Below are positions 37,412 to 46,699 of a DNA stretch of 64,000 nt, piece by piece. The DNA is from Streptomyces hygroscopicus subsp. hygroscopicus. Lineage in GTDB: Bacteria > Actinomycetota > Actinomycetes > Streptomycetales > Streptomycetaceae. The stretch lies in assembly GCF_030269125.1 (NCBI RefSeq), contig NZ_BSSM01000010.1, positions 1 through 64,000 on the forward strand, read 5' to 3'. The notes beneath the pieces are model-generated. The model did not search any database, was not told where the DNA came from, and saw nothing but the letters and a program-made list of their open reading frames with translations. Numbering within the stretch: position 1 is the first letter of the stretch; the number at the start of each line of letters is the position of its first letter. A program made the position numbers and the translations under genes.

Positions 37412-38158
37412 ATGCAGATCTTCGGTGTGGACATCGGCGGATCCGGGATCAAGGGCGCCCCTGTGGACCTCGACAGGGGCGACCTCGCCCAGGAGCGCTG
37501 CAAGGTGCTCACCCCGCACCCGGCGACGCCCGACGGCGTGGCCGACGGGGTGAGGCAGGTCGTCGACCACTTCGGCTGGACCGGCCCCGTGGGCCTGACC
37601 TTCCCCGGAGTGGTCACCGGCGGCGCCATGGTGCGTACGGCGGCCAATGTCGACAAGAGCTGGATCGACACCGACGCGCGCGCCCTGTTCGGCGGCCGAC
37701 TGGGCGGCCTGCCGGTGACCGTGGTCAACGACGCCGACGCGGCGGGCGTCGCCGAGATGCAGTTCGGCGCGGGCCGCGACCGCAGGGGCACGGTCATCCT
37801 GCTCACCTTCGGCACCGGCATCGGCAGCGCCGTCTTCGTGGACGGTGTCCTGGTCCCCAACACCGAACTGGGCCACCTGGAACTGGGCGGCCACGACGCC
37901 GAGCACAAGGCATCCAGCAAGGCCAAGGAGGACCAGGGCCTGAGCTGGGAGCAGTGGGCGCGCCGCGTCCAGAAGTACCTGGCGCACGTGGAGATGCTGT
38001 TCTCGCCCGAGCTGTTCATCATCGGCGGCGGCGTCAGCCGCAAGTCCGACAAGTTCCTGCACCACATCAAGGGCGTCAAGGCCGAGATCGTCCCCGCCCA
38101 GCTCCAGAACAACGCGGGAATCGTGGGGGCGGCGATGAGGGCGGCCCAGCAGTCGTAG
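37412..38158 (+). CDS. ppgK: Polyphosphate glucokinase
   Basis: A 248-residue ROK-family kinase that phosphorylates glucose using polyphosphate or ATP. Visible are the phosphate-binding FGVDIGGSGIKGAP, the VNDADAAGVAEM catalytic Asp region, and LTFGTGIGSAVFVDG with LGHLELGG near the sugar site. Polyphosphate glucokinase is characteristic of actinobacteria. Confidence 0.94.
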   Translation: MQIFGVDIGGSGIKGAPVDLDRGDLAQERCKVLTPHPATPDGVADGVRQVVDHFGWTGPVGLTFPGVVTGGAMVRTAANVDKSWIDTDARALFGGRLGGLPVTVVNDADAAGVAEMQFGAGRDRRGTVILLTFGTGIGSAVFVDGVLVPNTELGHLELGGHDAEHKASSKAKEDQGLSWEQWARRVQKYLAHVEMLFSPELFIIGGGVSRKSDKFLHHIKGVKAEIVPAQLQNNAGIVGAAMRAAQQS

Positions 38159-38377
38159 CGGACGGTCGTGGCTCGTCCCGGCGGCGCTCGCGGCCCGCAC
38201 ACGGGACCGGCGCTTCGGCAGCGGCGGCCGACGGGGGCGCGGGGGCGTGGTCGGCGGCGCGAGGGGCCTCGGCGGTCGTGGTGGACGGGCGTGGCTCGTC
38301 CCGGCGGTGCGTGTGGGCGGCTCGGCGTTCGCGGCTGGCGGTGTGTGGGGGGGCGGGCGGCACGGCGGTCGCGGCCG

Positions 38378-38640
38378 ACGGCCGGCGGGGGCCGGGATGC
38401 CCCGGGGTCCGCGTGAGGAGCGGCCCGGCGGTCGTGGCGGACCAGCGCGGGGTGGTGCGGCGGCGTGCGCGGGGCGGCTCGGCGGTTGTGGCGAGGGGTG
38501 GCGAGGAGTGGCCCGGCGGTCGTGGCGGACGGCCGGCGGGGGCCGGGATGTCCCGGGGTCCGTGTGAGGAGTGGCCCGGCGGTCGTGGCGGACCAGCGCG
38601 GGGTGGTGCGGCGGTCGTGGCCAGGGGCGGCGAGGAGTCG
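38378..38640. repeat. 151-bp imperfect direct repeat in a gene-free stretch
   Basis: The stretch 38159-38695 has no credible gene. Within it, 38378-38528 is repeated from 38529 to about 38640 at high identity (both start acggccggcgggggccggga). Shorter pieces of the same sequence (gtggcggac, gtggctcgtcccggcgg) recur from 38168. The repeats make several long Gly/Arg-rich frames on both strands, which I take as compositional artefacts. Confidence 0.7.
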
Positions 38641-38695
38641 TACGGGGAGTCGTACCCCGCATCACCTCGGCACTCCCGCGGCACTCGGCGGCCGC

Positions 38696-39235
38696 TCAGT
38701 GGTGGCGCCTGCGCCGCCTTACCCACCGCACCCGTCGTACGAGCACGATCACCCCGGCGATCAGTGTCCCCCCGTACAGCCAGCCGGCCTGGGTGGCCAG
38801 CCCGGTCGCCAGGCCCATCAGGCGGCCGAGCAGCCCCTCGCGCCCGTCGGAGACCACGAGCAGCCCGGTCGCGAAGGCGATGGGCAGGGCGACGGGCGCG
38901 GTCAGCACGTCCCCGGCGCGCACCCACATCGCGGTCAGCACGCACACGGGCAGGAACAGCACGCCGTACACCGTCAGCGCGCCGTCGAGCAGCAGCTGGT
39001 CCAGGCAGCCGAGGAGGAACATCGCGGCGACGCAGAACAGCCCCCCGCCGAGCCCGGTGAGCCGGGGTCCCGGCAGCCGCGGGCCGGACGGCACCGACCG
39101 GGCCGGCCGCGGCTGTCCCGCGCCGCGCCCCGCCGGTCCGGGCGAGCGGCGCCGGGCCTGCGGCGGCAGATGGGCGTGAGGCGGGTTGCCGCGTCGCCGT
39201 CCGTCGTTCGGGGGTCGCGTTCTGTGCTGCTCCAT
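38696..39235 (-). CDS. DUF6542 membrane protein
   Basis: A 179-residue protein. The Arg/Pro-rich cytoplasmic N-terminus (about 55 residues) precedes four predicted membrane helices (LTGLGGGLFCVAAMFLLGCLD, ALTVYGVLFLPVCVLTAMWV, DVLTAPVALPIAFATGLLVV, GWLYGGTLIAGVIVLVRRV). It ends in a run of Arg and His. It is conserved beside ychF in Streptomyces (from memory); function unknown. Confidence 0.8.
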   Translation of the reverse strand: MEQHRTRPPNDGRRRGNPPHAHLPPQARRRSPGPAGRGAGQPRPARSVPSGPRLPGPRLTGLGGGLFCVAAMFLLGCLDQLLLDGALTVYGVLFLPVCVLTAMWVRAGDVLTAPVALPIAFATGLLVVSDGREGLLGRLMGLATGLATQAGWLYGGTLIAGVIVLVRRVRWVRRRRRHH

Positions 39236-39424
39236 TGGACCAACTTAGGTCTGTTTATGTGCCCAATCAGCTCCCAGACACGCCGACGGACGGACGTTGG
39301 CCGGGTGGGCGACGCTCCTGGGAGGCGGGCGCGCGGAACGCCGTAGACTGGTGGATCGGCCAGTGTCCTCCTAGGGCCTGGCAGCCCCCAGCTCCTGGCC
39401 CTCTCATCCACGGGAAGTCGCAAC

Positions 39425-40513
<1,089 letters not shown>

Positions 40514-40649
40514 TACGTCCGGCGAAAGGCCGTCTGACCTGCTGCACAGCGGGTTGGGCGGCTTTTCGCGGTCCGCGCAGAGTCCGCAGCGTGCTGACGT
40601 CGTCAGCGCGCGGGGGAGCGGCTACGCCGCTTCGTCGACCTGCGGCTGG

Positions 40650-40930
40650 GCATCGGCGGAACGTCTGGCACTGCCCGGTCCGCACCGCGCCCGCTACCTC
40701 GCCGACGCCGAGTGGGCCGAGATGCCGCGCCGCATCGATCACGCTGCCGGCATCGCCCCCGAAGGCGACGACAAGGCATGTCGGTGGATCGCCGTGCGGC
40801 ACGCCGACGACCACATCCACATCATGGCCACCACCGTCCGCGCCGACGGTCGCCGCCCCCGCACCCACCACGACGGACAACGGGCCCGAGCCGAGTGCCG
40901 CGGTCTGGCGTGTGCGGCCGTACCGCTGAC
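40650..40930 (+). pseudogene. Relic of a conjugative relaxase gene
   Basis: A stretch of about 85 codons encodes AEWAEMPRRIDHAAGIAPEGDDKACRWIAVRHADDHIHIMATTVRADGRRPR. The H-x-D-x-H-I-H-I block is the metal-binding histidine triad of MOB-type relaxases from Streptomyces integrative elements. There is no start, and the homology begins and ends abruptly before the next gene. It indicates that a mobile element once sat downstream of ychF. Confidence 0.6.
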
Positions 40931-40943
40931 TACGCTGGCAGAG

Positions 40944-42077
40944 GTGAACACGCCGTCGACCCCACGACTGACCCTGGACACCGCCCGTGCCCTTCAGCGC
41001 ATGCTCCGAACCGAGATCGGACCGGGGCTCACCGAGCAGGAACTCGACGCGGTCGAAACACGGTTTGGCTTCACCTTCGCGGCCGACCACCGCGTCTTCC
41101 TCTCCGCCGGTCTCCCGCATGGCTCGTCGGGGTGGCCCGACTGGCGCAACGCCGACCCCGAGGACTTGGCCGGGCGACTGGCGTGGCCGATGGATGGCGT
41201 GCTCTTCGACGTGGAGCACAACGGGTTCTGGCATCCCGCCTGGCCGTCGAGGCCGGCGGAGATATCCGGGGCACTGCACGTCGCGAGGACCGAGCTGGAG
41301 AGCGTGCCGCAGCTGGTCCCGGTCTACGGACACCGCTACCTGCCAGGCACGGCGGGCGAGTACGGGCACCCTGTCCTGTCCGTCTACCAGACCGACATCA
41401 TCCTGTACGGGAGCGACCTCACCGACTACATCCAGCACGAATTCGCCGGCCGGTCGAACGGCCTCCTCGCTCACGCGACCGTCGACTTCTGGTCGTACTT
41501 CGTCGAGGGCGGTCCGGGCGTGAACGTCTCCCTGCCCACGCCGTTCACGCCGTACGCCAGGAGCGCGCAGGAGGCCGTCGACTGCATCAGGATGCTGGCC
41601 CTGGAACGCCTGATCGGCCGTCGGCACCACCCAGAGCAGCTCATCGAAGCTGGCCTCACGGCCCTGGTTCTCGACGTCGGGACGGAGTCCCTCCCCCTCC
41701 TCGCCGGCCTGTCACGCTCGGAGCACGAGCAGGCCGACGTGCTGTTCGACCAGGTGCTGGACGAACTGGGCCTGCTCCAGGACCTCCCGGCCGACACCAC
41801 CGGCCTCGCCTGGGAAGTGGCTCGCTGGGAACTCGTCCGCTGGTGGCTCCGGCTGATCGTGAAAGGCAGCCTGGCCCCCGGCGCCGGCGGTGACCTGATC
41901 ACGTACGAAGGGTGGGGCGCTTTGGCCCGGCCGCAGACGCTCAGGCCGCTCGTCGACAAGACCGAGGCATACAACGACTGGGCGGCGATCCGACGCGGCG
42001 ACCGGGAACCCCTGGCGGACTCGATCGTCGAGGAGGCACGGCGCCTGCTCGACGGACCCTGGCCCCCACAGGGGTGA
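40944..42077 (+). CDS. SMI1/KNR4-like protein
   Basis: A 377-residue soluble protein. The N-terminal domain begins LTEQELDAVETRFGFTFAADHRVFLSAGLPHGSSGWPDWRN, the opening pattern of the SMI1/KNR4 (SUKH) superfamily, with VEHNGFWHPAW and PQLVPVYGHRYLP later. The C-terminal 130 residues are helical and unassigned. The GTG at 40944 is chosen because the upstream in-frame sequence belongs to the relaxase relic. SUKH proteins often serve as immunity proteins against polymorphic toxins, which would suit its neighbours. Confidence 0.7.
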   Translation: MNTPSTPRLTLDTARALQRMLRTEIGPGLTEQELDAVETRFGFTFAADHRVFLSAGLPHGSSGWPDWRNADPEDLAGRLAWPMDGVLFDVEHNGFWHPAWPSRPAEISGALHVARTELESVPQLVPVYGHRYLPGTAGEYGHPVLSVYQTDIILYGSDLTDYIQHEFAGRSNGLLAHATVDFWSYFVEGGPGVNVSLPTPFTPYARSAQEAVDCIRMLALERLIGRRHHPEQLIEAGLTALVLDVGTESLPLLAGLSRSEHEQADVLFDQVLDELGLLQDLPADTTGLAWEVARWELVRWWLRLIVKGSLAPGAGGDLITYEGWGALARPQTLRPLVDKTEAYNDWAAIRRGDREPLADSIVEEARRLLDGPWPPQG

Positions 42078-42079
42078 TC

Positions 42080-42229
42080 TCACCGGCGGCAAACGAGGAT
42101 GCCGCCGAGGCAGGTGATCTCGTACGCTCCGTGCCGGGCAATGTGGTCGGCCACCAGCGTGCGGGCGCGGTCGATAGTCGCGTCGAAGGACACGTCGCGC
42201 TGGTCCGCCCAGGCGCGGTAAGAAGCCAT
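42080..42229 (-). CDS. Small conserved-looking protein or gene fragment
   Basis: A 49-residue frame (MASYRAWADQRDVSFDATIDR to LGGILVCRR) with a natural amino-acid mix, unlike the Arg/Pro-rich shadows around it. It ends next to the convergent SMI1-like gene. It may be an intact small gene or the tail of a larger broken one, since a regulator fragment lies directly upstream on the same strand. No function can be given. Confidence 0.4.
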   Translation of the reverse strand: MASYRAWADQRDVSFDATIDRARTLVADHIARHGAYEITCLGGILVCRR

Positions 42230-42239
42230 GTGGGCAATG

Positions 42240-42390
42240 ACAGGCGGTGGACGCGTTCCTGCCCGCCCATGGCCAAGAGGGTCGTTCCGGCGTAAGCGAA
42301 CTGCTTGGCCGCAGGGAAGCCGAAGACTCCCAGCACCTCGTCCCGACCCGAGATCGCCTCGCGCGATCGTTCGGCATCAGTCACCGGTTC
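42240..42390 (-). pseudogene. Fragment of an XRE-type regulator
   Basis: The minus strand encodes DEVLGVFGFPAAKQFAYAGTTLLAMGGQERVHR, which resembles the C-terminal repeat region of large Streptomyces helix-turn-helix regulators. The frame is lost on both sides (no DNA-binding domain, no intact end). Confidence 0.4.
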
Positions 42391-42770
42391 AGATCTCTTT
42401 CCGGGAACGAGTCGGCACCGCACCACGCTGTTCCCCCACCGCCGGACCACGCCGGGTACCGCTCGCGACTTCGTCGCCGCCACGCTGACCGAATGGGGTG
42501 AGACGAGCCGCCTCGACGACATGCGGCTGTGCACCTCGGAGCTCGTCACCAACGCCGTGCTTCACGGGGTGCCCTGGGGCGCCTCGTCCTCGTCCGCGTC
42601 GAGTCCCTCGACGAGGAGCTGCGGATCGAGGTCCACGACGGCGGCGAGAACAGGCCGGCACAGCGGACTCCCGAGGAATCCGACGTCGACGGTCGCGGTC
42701 ATCTGATCGTCGCCCCGACCGCCGACAGTTGGGGCGTGAAGGAGCGGACGGGCAGGTGTGGGTGATCCAA
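42390..42770 (+). pseudogene. Frameshifted anti-sigma-type ATP-binding protein
   Basis: One frame reads TPGTARDFVAATLTEWGETSRLDDMRLCTSELVTNAVLHGVP, the N-box half of an RsbW-like HATPase. The second half continues in the next frame: RLVLVRVESLDEELRIEVHDGG (G1) then DGRGHLIVAPTADSWGVKERTG (G2). The break is near 42580, where one base is missing, and a second shift occurs near the end. The order of motifs shows a single ancestral gene that has decayed, unless both shifts are sequencing errors. Confidence 0.6.
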
Positions 42771-42935
42771 TCTGCATCTGCCTGCTGGGGATAGACGTTC
42801 GCCGTGAGACCACTCGGGCCGCGGGAATCGACCACTTTTCAGGACGAGGCAGCGCGCGTGGCCCGAGTCCTTCCTTGCCGCGTAGCGCTCGATCACGTAG
42901 CCGTAGCCGACCTCCTCGGGGTGCTGGAACGGCAT
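42699..42935 (-). CDS. Possible small protein after the HEAT-repeat gene
   Basis: A 78-codon frame starts 3 bases after the HEAT gene stop (MPFQHPEEVGYGYVIERYAARKDSGHARCLVLKSG). The first 50 residues look protein-like; the last 25 overlap the frameshifted ATPase relic on the other strand and look random, so the gene may be truncated. No family is recognised. Confidence 0.3.
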   Translation of the reverse strand: MPFQHPEEVGYGYVIERYAARKDSGHARCLVLKSGRFPRPEWSHGERLSPAGRCRLDHPHLPVRSFTPQLSAVGATIR

Positions 42936-42938
42936 CGG

Positions 42939-43670
42939 TCACCTCTCCGGGTACAGGTCGGTGCGGTCGATCCAGGTGGGGGTGACGAAGATGTTGCTGC
43001 CGACGGGGGCTTCGGAGGCTTCCAGCAGGGACCAGGTGCGGGACTCCTCGACCAGGTGCTCCCAGGGCGCGGTCCAGTCGAGTTCCCAGGCCAGGGCGGG
43101 GCCGGAGACGCCGTATGTGCCGCCGGCATCCACTCTCCAGAATGGGGAGTAGAGGATCACCTGGGCGTGGTTGGCCAGGTCGTTGATGATCTCGGTGAAG
43201 TGGGCTGAAGGCCAGCCGGGGGTGTTGTCCGCCGTGGTGGGTCGTAGGCGCGCGGTGAGCGGCGGGACGACGAGGGTGCGTGCGCCGAGTTCGGTCAGGG
43301 CCCAGCGGATGCCGACGGGCTCGGTCCAGTCCGGTGGGGTCGCCCGTTCCAGGCAGGCGCGATAGGCGCGGCGCAGGGGCTCGATGGCGCCGTCGATCTC
43401 CAGGCTCGCCAGGGCCATGGCCGCCCATTCGCGGACGGTCGGATTGTCGCTGTCCAGCAGGCCGATGAGAGCGGGGCCGCAACGGGGATCGCCCACCTCC
43501 TCGAAGACCTCGATGGCGGTCAGCTGGCCGAAGCCGCCGAGGGAAGGCAGGCCGTTGACGACGGCGGGTATGGCGTAGGCGCCGATCCAGATCAGCTCCG
43601 CGCGGGCGTCGTAGGACTCGTCGGCCTTGCCGTCGAGCTGCCGGACGAGCGTCTCGATGCGGGAGGTCAT
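42939..43670 (-). CDS. HEAT-repeat protein
   Basis: A 243-residue helical protein with HEAT repeats (AIPAVVNGLPSLGGFGQLTAIEVFEEVGDPRCGPALIGLLDSDNPTVREWAAMALASLE). Its ATG overlaps the upstream CPCC gene stop by 4 bp, so the two are coupled. HEAT-repeat and CPCC genes often appear together in contact-dependent toxin immunity clusters. Confidence 0.7.
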   Translation of the reverse strand: MTSRIETLVRQLDGKADESYDARAELIWIGAYAIPAVVNGLPSLGGFGQLTAIEVFEEVGDPRCGPALIGLLDSDNPTVREWAAMALASLEIDGAIEPLRRAYRACLERATPPDWTEPVGIRWALTELGARTLVVPPLTARLRPTTADNTPGWPSAHFTEIINDLANHAQVILYSPFWRVDAGGTYGVSGPALAWELDWTAPWEHLVEESRTWSLLEASEAPVGSNIFVTPTWIDRTDLYPER

Positions 43671-44053
43671 GACGGGGAGTGGTCCCGGCGCCAGAAAGTG
43701 GGAAGCCACCAGCAGAGCACCGAGCTGTCGTCGGGCCACGGGGCGCGGTCCTCGGCTTCCCAGTCCTCGAAGGAGTCGCGTGTCAGGTCGATGGGGCGCC
43801 AGGCAGGGTCGAGTGGCTCGTCCTCGACCGGCCGGCGCACGTACTGCCGACCGTGCTGGTCGCAGGCGCCGAAGTCCTGGTAGTTGCGCTGGGCCTCGAT
43901 CAGGGAGACCTTGTTCGCCCCGCCGGCCATGGTCGGCCAGCGGAACTGGACCCTGTCGTCCTCCCAGAAGCAGACGGGACAGATCTCGTACGAGCCGGGC
44001 ATCTCGTCCAGCACGCGGTGCCCGCAGCACGGGCAGGGGTAGGAGTCGCTCAC
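43667..44053 (-). CDS. CPCC-family cysteine-rich protein
   Basis: A protein of about 128 residues with SYPCPCCGHRVLDEMPGSYEICPVCFWEDD: two Cys pairs (CPCC and C-x2-C) that would bind zinc. The CPCC family is known mainly from polymorphic toxin loci. The GTG start at 44053 places the CPCC motif near the N-terminus as in relatives. No toxin gene is nearby in this window. Confidence 0.7.
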   Translation of the reverse strand: MSDSYPCPCCGHRVLDEMPGSYEICPVCFWEDDRVQFRWPTMAGGANKVSLIEAQRNYQDFGACDQHGRQYVRRPVEDEPLDPAWRPIDLTRDSFEDWEAEDRAPWPDDSSVLCWWLPTFWRRDHSPS

Positions 44054-44336
44054 CTGCGCAGTTTCGTTGCAGGTCCCGCCCGTGTGCCATGGATTTCTCC
44101 GCCCCGGGACCCCCGGCCGGTCCGCAGCCAGTCCGCAGGACACCCGTAAACGGCCGTCGGGAGCCAACGTATGCCAACCAGGAAGCCCCAGGTCGGAGCC
44201 CTGTACGGGGCTCCGCCGCAGGTCACGATCAGCTCGCGGGCATTCCCCCCTCGACGCGCGGGGAAAGCGGACATGGCACGGCCGCCCCGCGGGCTTGGTG
44301 AGCGGCGAAGACGACCGTCATGGTGTCGCCCGGGTG

Positions 44337-44370
44337 CGCGTCAGGGCGTCTCGCTCATCGCCCTGACGCG
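44337..44370 (-). terminator. Hairpin terminator at the end of the minus-strand biosynthetic operon
   Basis: A perfect 12-bp stem (44337-44348 with 44359-44370) with a 10-base loop, 26 bases past the stop of the PLP/ATP-grasp gene. It marks the left end of the biosynthetic operon. The rest of 44054-44395 holds no gene I can support. Confidence 0.85.
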
Positions 44371-44395
44371 TTTCCTCCGCGGGAGGGCGGAGGTG

Positions 44396-46699
44396 TCACC
44401 GCACGGCTCGATCACCGCGGCCCCCGCCATGGGCCGACTCCTCGTCGACGCATATGCGGATACGGTCCCGCGCGGTGTCGAGCGCCCGTGTGACCATCGC
44501 GGGGGTATCGCCCGCGGCGATGATGTAACCGATGCGCCCGTAGGCGTTCTCGGCCGGTTTAACCGCGGCACCCGGGCGCGCCGTCACGACGACCCTGGTG
44601 ACGCCGGGCGTGGCCGACGCCTCCTCGACGCCCTCCACGCCGCCGAGCACGCCCGCGCGGTCCGGCAGCAGGAACCGGATCGCGGCGTAACCGTCGCGCG
44701 TGGCCGTGAGGTCCACCGGCAGGCCCGTCGCGGCGCGGAGTTGCTGTTCCAGCAGATCGGAACCGACCGCCTGCCGGATCAGCTCCGGGATCATGCCACC
44801 TGCCAGTCGCGGGTTGATCTCCAGCACGCGCGGGCCGGACGCGGTGAGCTTGACCTCGGTGTGGACGGCGCCCGAGCGCCAGCCCACCGCCCCGAGCGCG
44901 GCGATCACGGTCTCGGCCAACTCGCTCGCGGCACCGGCAGGCAGCGGCGCGGGGAAGACGTGCCCGGTCTCGACGAAGCACGGCCCGGCGGTGACGGACT
45001 TGGCGGTCACGCCGATGCAGGTGGTGACGCCGTCCTGGGTGAACGTCTCCACGCTGTACTCGTCGCCCTGGACGAACTCCTCCACCAAGACGGTTCGGGC
45101 GGTCGGCTGCCCCCGGACGTTCGTACGCACCGCGAGGATGCGCGAGGCCGTTTCCCTGGCCTCGTCGAGATCGGTGCAGAGCCTGACGTTGTTCGAGCCC
45201 GAGTCGTCGGACGGCTTGACCACACAGGGCAGTCCGATCTCGGCGACGGCCTTGGCGACCTCGTCGACGTCGGTGACCACGGCGTAGGCGGGTTGCCCGA
45301 TCCCCGCCGCCCAGAGGACACCACGGGTCACGTCCTTGTTCCGGCAGGCGGCGACCGAGTCGGCCGAGTTGCCGGGCAGGTCGAGCCACTCGCTCAACTC
45401 CGCGGTGACGGGCACGTAGAAGTCGCTGGTGGTGGTCACTCCGGCGATGCTCTGGCGGGGGAAGCGTTCCTGGATCACGGTGCGCAGCTCCGCGCGCGAG
45501 TTCGTGTCGCAGACGACGGTCTCACTCCCGGTCTCGTCGAGTCCGGCGTACCGCCCGGGGTCACCGGTGATCAGCACCGGACGCAGCCCCAGTTCGCGCG
45601 CGGTGCGCAGCGCCTCCATCCCCGTACCGGTCGTGTTGGACTCGATGAAGATCAGGAACTTGCCCGCCTTGCCGGCCCGCGGAAGAGCGGCACGCGACCA
45701 TTGGGTCACCGCGGTGCCGTATGCGACCAGCCGGGACTCGGTGGCCACGGGGAGGTCGGACACGCCGTGTTCGTCCCAGTACTCGTCGCTGTAGACGGTG
45801 TCGATGTAGCGATCGCCCCGGTCGGGGAAGATTCCGACGATCCGGCTGCCCGGCGTCGCGCGAGCGGCGACCTCGGTGAGCACGCGATACACCGAGCCGG
45901 ACGTGTTGCCCGCGAAGATGCCCTGTTCCCGTACCAGGGCCCTGGTCGCGGCGAACGCCTCGTGATCGTTGAGCCAGTGCACCTCGTCGATGACGTCGCG
46001 GTCCAGATTGTGGGGCGAGAGGCTGTTGCCCAGGCCGCTCTGGAGCCGGCCGGGGCAGTCCGGCTGATCGAACAGCGCGCTCCCGACGCAGTCGACGCCG
46101 ACCGATCGCAAGCTCGGGAAGGTCTTGCGCAACTCGCGGGTCGAACCGCACAGGGAGCCGCCCGAACCGACCGCGCCGACCAGGATGTCGACGGTCCCGA
46201 GGTCGTCGATCAACTCCTCCGCGAGTGGCCGGTAGGCACGCGGGTTGTCCGGATTGCTGTACTGACGCGGCCAGAACGCCCCCGGCAGGTCCCGCATCAA
46301 CTCGGCGAGACGCTCCAGCCTGGCGGACTGCCAGCCCTGTCCGGTCATCGACCGCACCATGTGGACGCGCGCGTCCAGGCAGCGAAGTTTCGCCAGGGTG
46401 ACGGGGTCGATCCGGGGATCGGTCACGATGTGGACCGGATGTCCCAGGGTTCGCCCCACCAGGGCCACGCCGAGGGCCAACGTCCCGGACGAGCTCTCCA
46501 CGATCGGCGCCCCCGGCTTGAGCGCGCCGATGCGGCGTGCCTCCTCCACCACGCTCTTGGCCACCCGGTCCTTCATGGCGAACGGGTTGGCGAGTTCCAG
46601 CTTCGCGTACACCTCGGTGCCGTCGGGTACGTCGAGCGCGAGGCGCACGAGCGGGGTGTGCCCGATCATGTCGCGAGCGGACTGAAAGAGCATCGTCAC
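44396..46699 (-). CDS. Fusion of cysteine-synthase-like PLP enzyme with ATP-grasp ligase
   Basis: The protein has 767 residues. Residues 1-325 are a fold-type II PLP domain: Lys43 in NPFAMKDRVA is the predicted Schiff-base lysine, SSSGT (68-72) the substrate loop and GSGGS (177-181) the phosphate loop. Residues 350-750 form an ATP-grasp domain: VVKPSDDSGSNNV, VLVEEFVQGDEYSVE and VLEINPRLAGG. In families such as SbnA, the PLP domain replaces the phosphate of O-phosphoserine with an amino group donor. Here the kinase encoded just upstream, overlapping by 4 bp, would supply the phosphorylated amino acid. The ATP-grasp part should join a carboxylate to an amine, but its substrate is unknown. The Asn following the loop in cysteine synthases (SGNTG) is Thr here, a sign of a changed substrate. 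Confidence 0.85.
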   Translation of the reverse strand: MTMLFQSARDMIGHTPLVRLALDVPDGTEVYAKLELANPFAMKDRVAKSVVEEARRIGALKPGAPIVESSSGTLALGVALVGRTLGHPVHIVTDPRIDPVTLAKLRCLDARVHMVRSMTGQGWQSARLERLAELMRDLPGAFWPRQYSNPDNPRAYRPLAEELIDDLGTVDILVGAVGSGGSLCGSTRELRKTFPSLRSVGVDCVGSALFDQPDCPGRLQSGLGNSLSPHNLDRDVIDEVHWLNDHEAFAATRALVREQGIFAGNTSGSVYRVLTEVAARATPGSRIVGIFPDRGDRYIDTVYSDEYWDEHGVSDLPVATESRLVAYGTAVTQWSRAALPRAGKAGKFLIFIESNTTGTGMEALRTARELGLRPVLITGDPGRYAGLDETGSETVVCDTNSRAELRTVIQERFPRQSIAGVTTTSDFYVPVTAELSEWLDLPGNSADSVAACRNKDVTRGVLWAAGIGQPAYAVVTDVDEVAKAVAEIGLPCVVKPSDDSGSNNVRLCTDLDEARETASRILAVRTNVRGQPTARTVLVEEFVQGDEYSVETFTQDGVTTCIGVTAKSVTAGPCFVETGHVFPAPLPAGAASELAETVIAALGAVGWRSGAVHTEVKLTASGPRVLEINPRLAGGMIPELIRQAVGSDLLEQQLRAATGLPVDLTATRDGYAAIRFLLPDRAGVLGGVEGVEEASATPGVTRVVVTARPGAAVKPAENAYGRIGYIIAAGDTPAMVTRALDTARDRIRICVDEESAHGGGRGDRAVR

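Noticed and set aside
38159..38695. CRISPR array or coding repeats
   Set aside because: Only two full copies of a 151-bp unit with no short spaced repeats; frames are compositional and lack start signals.
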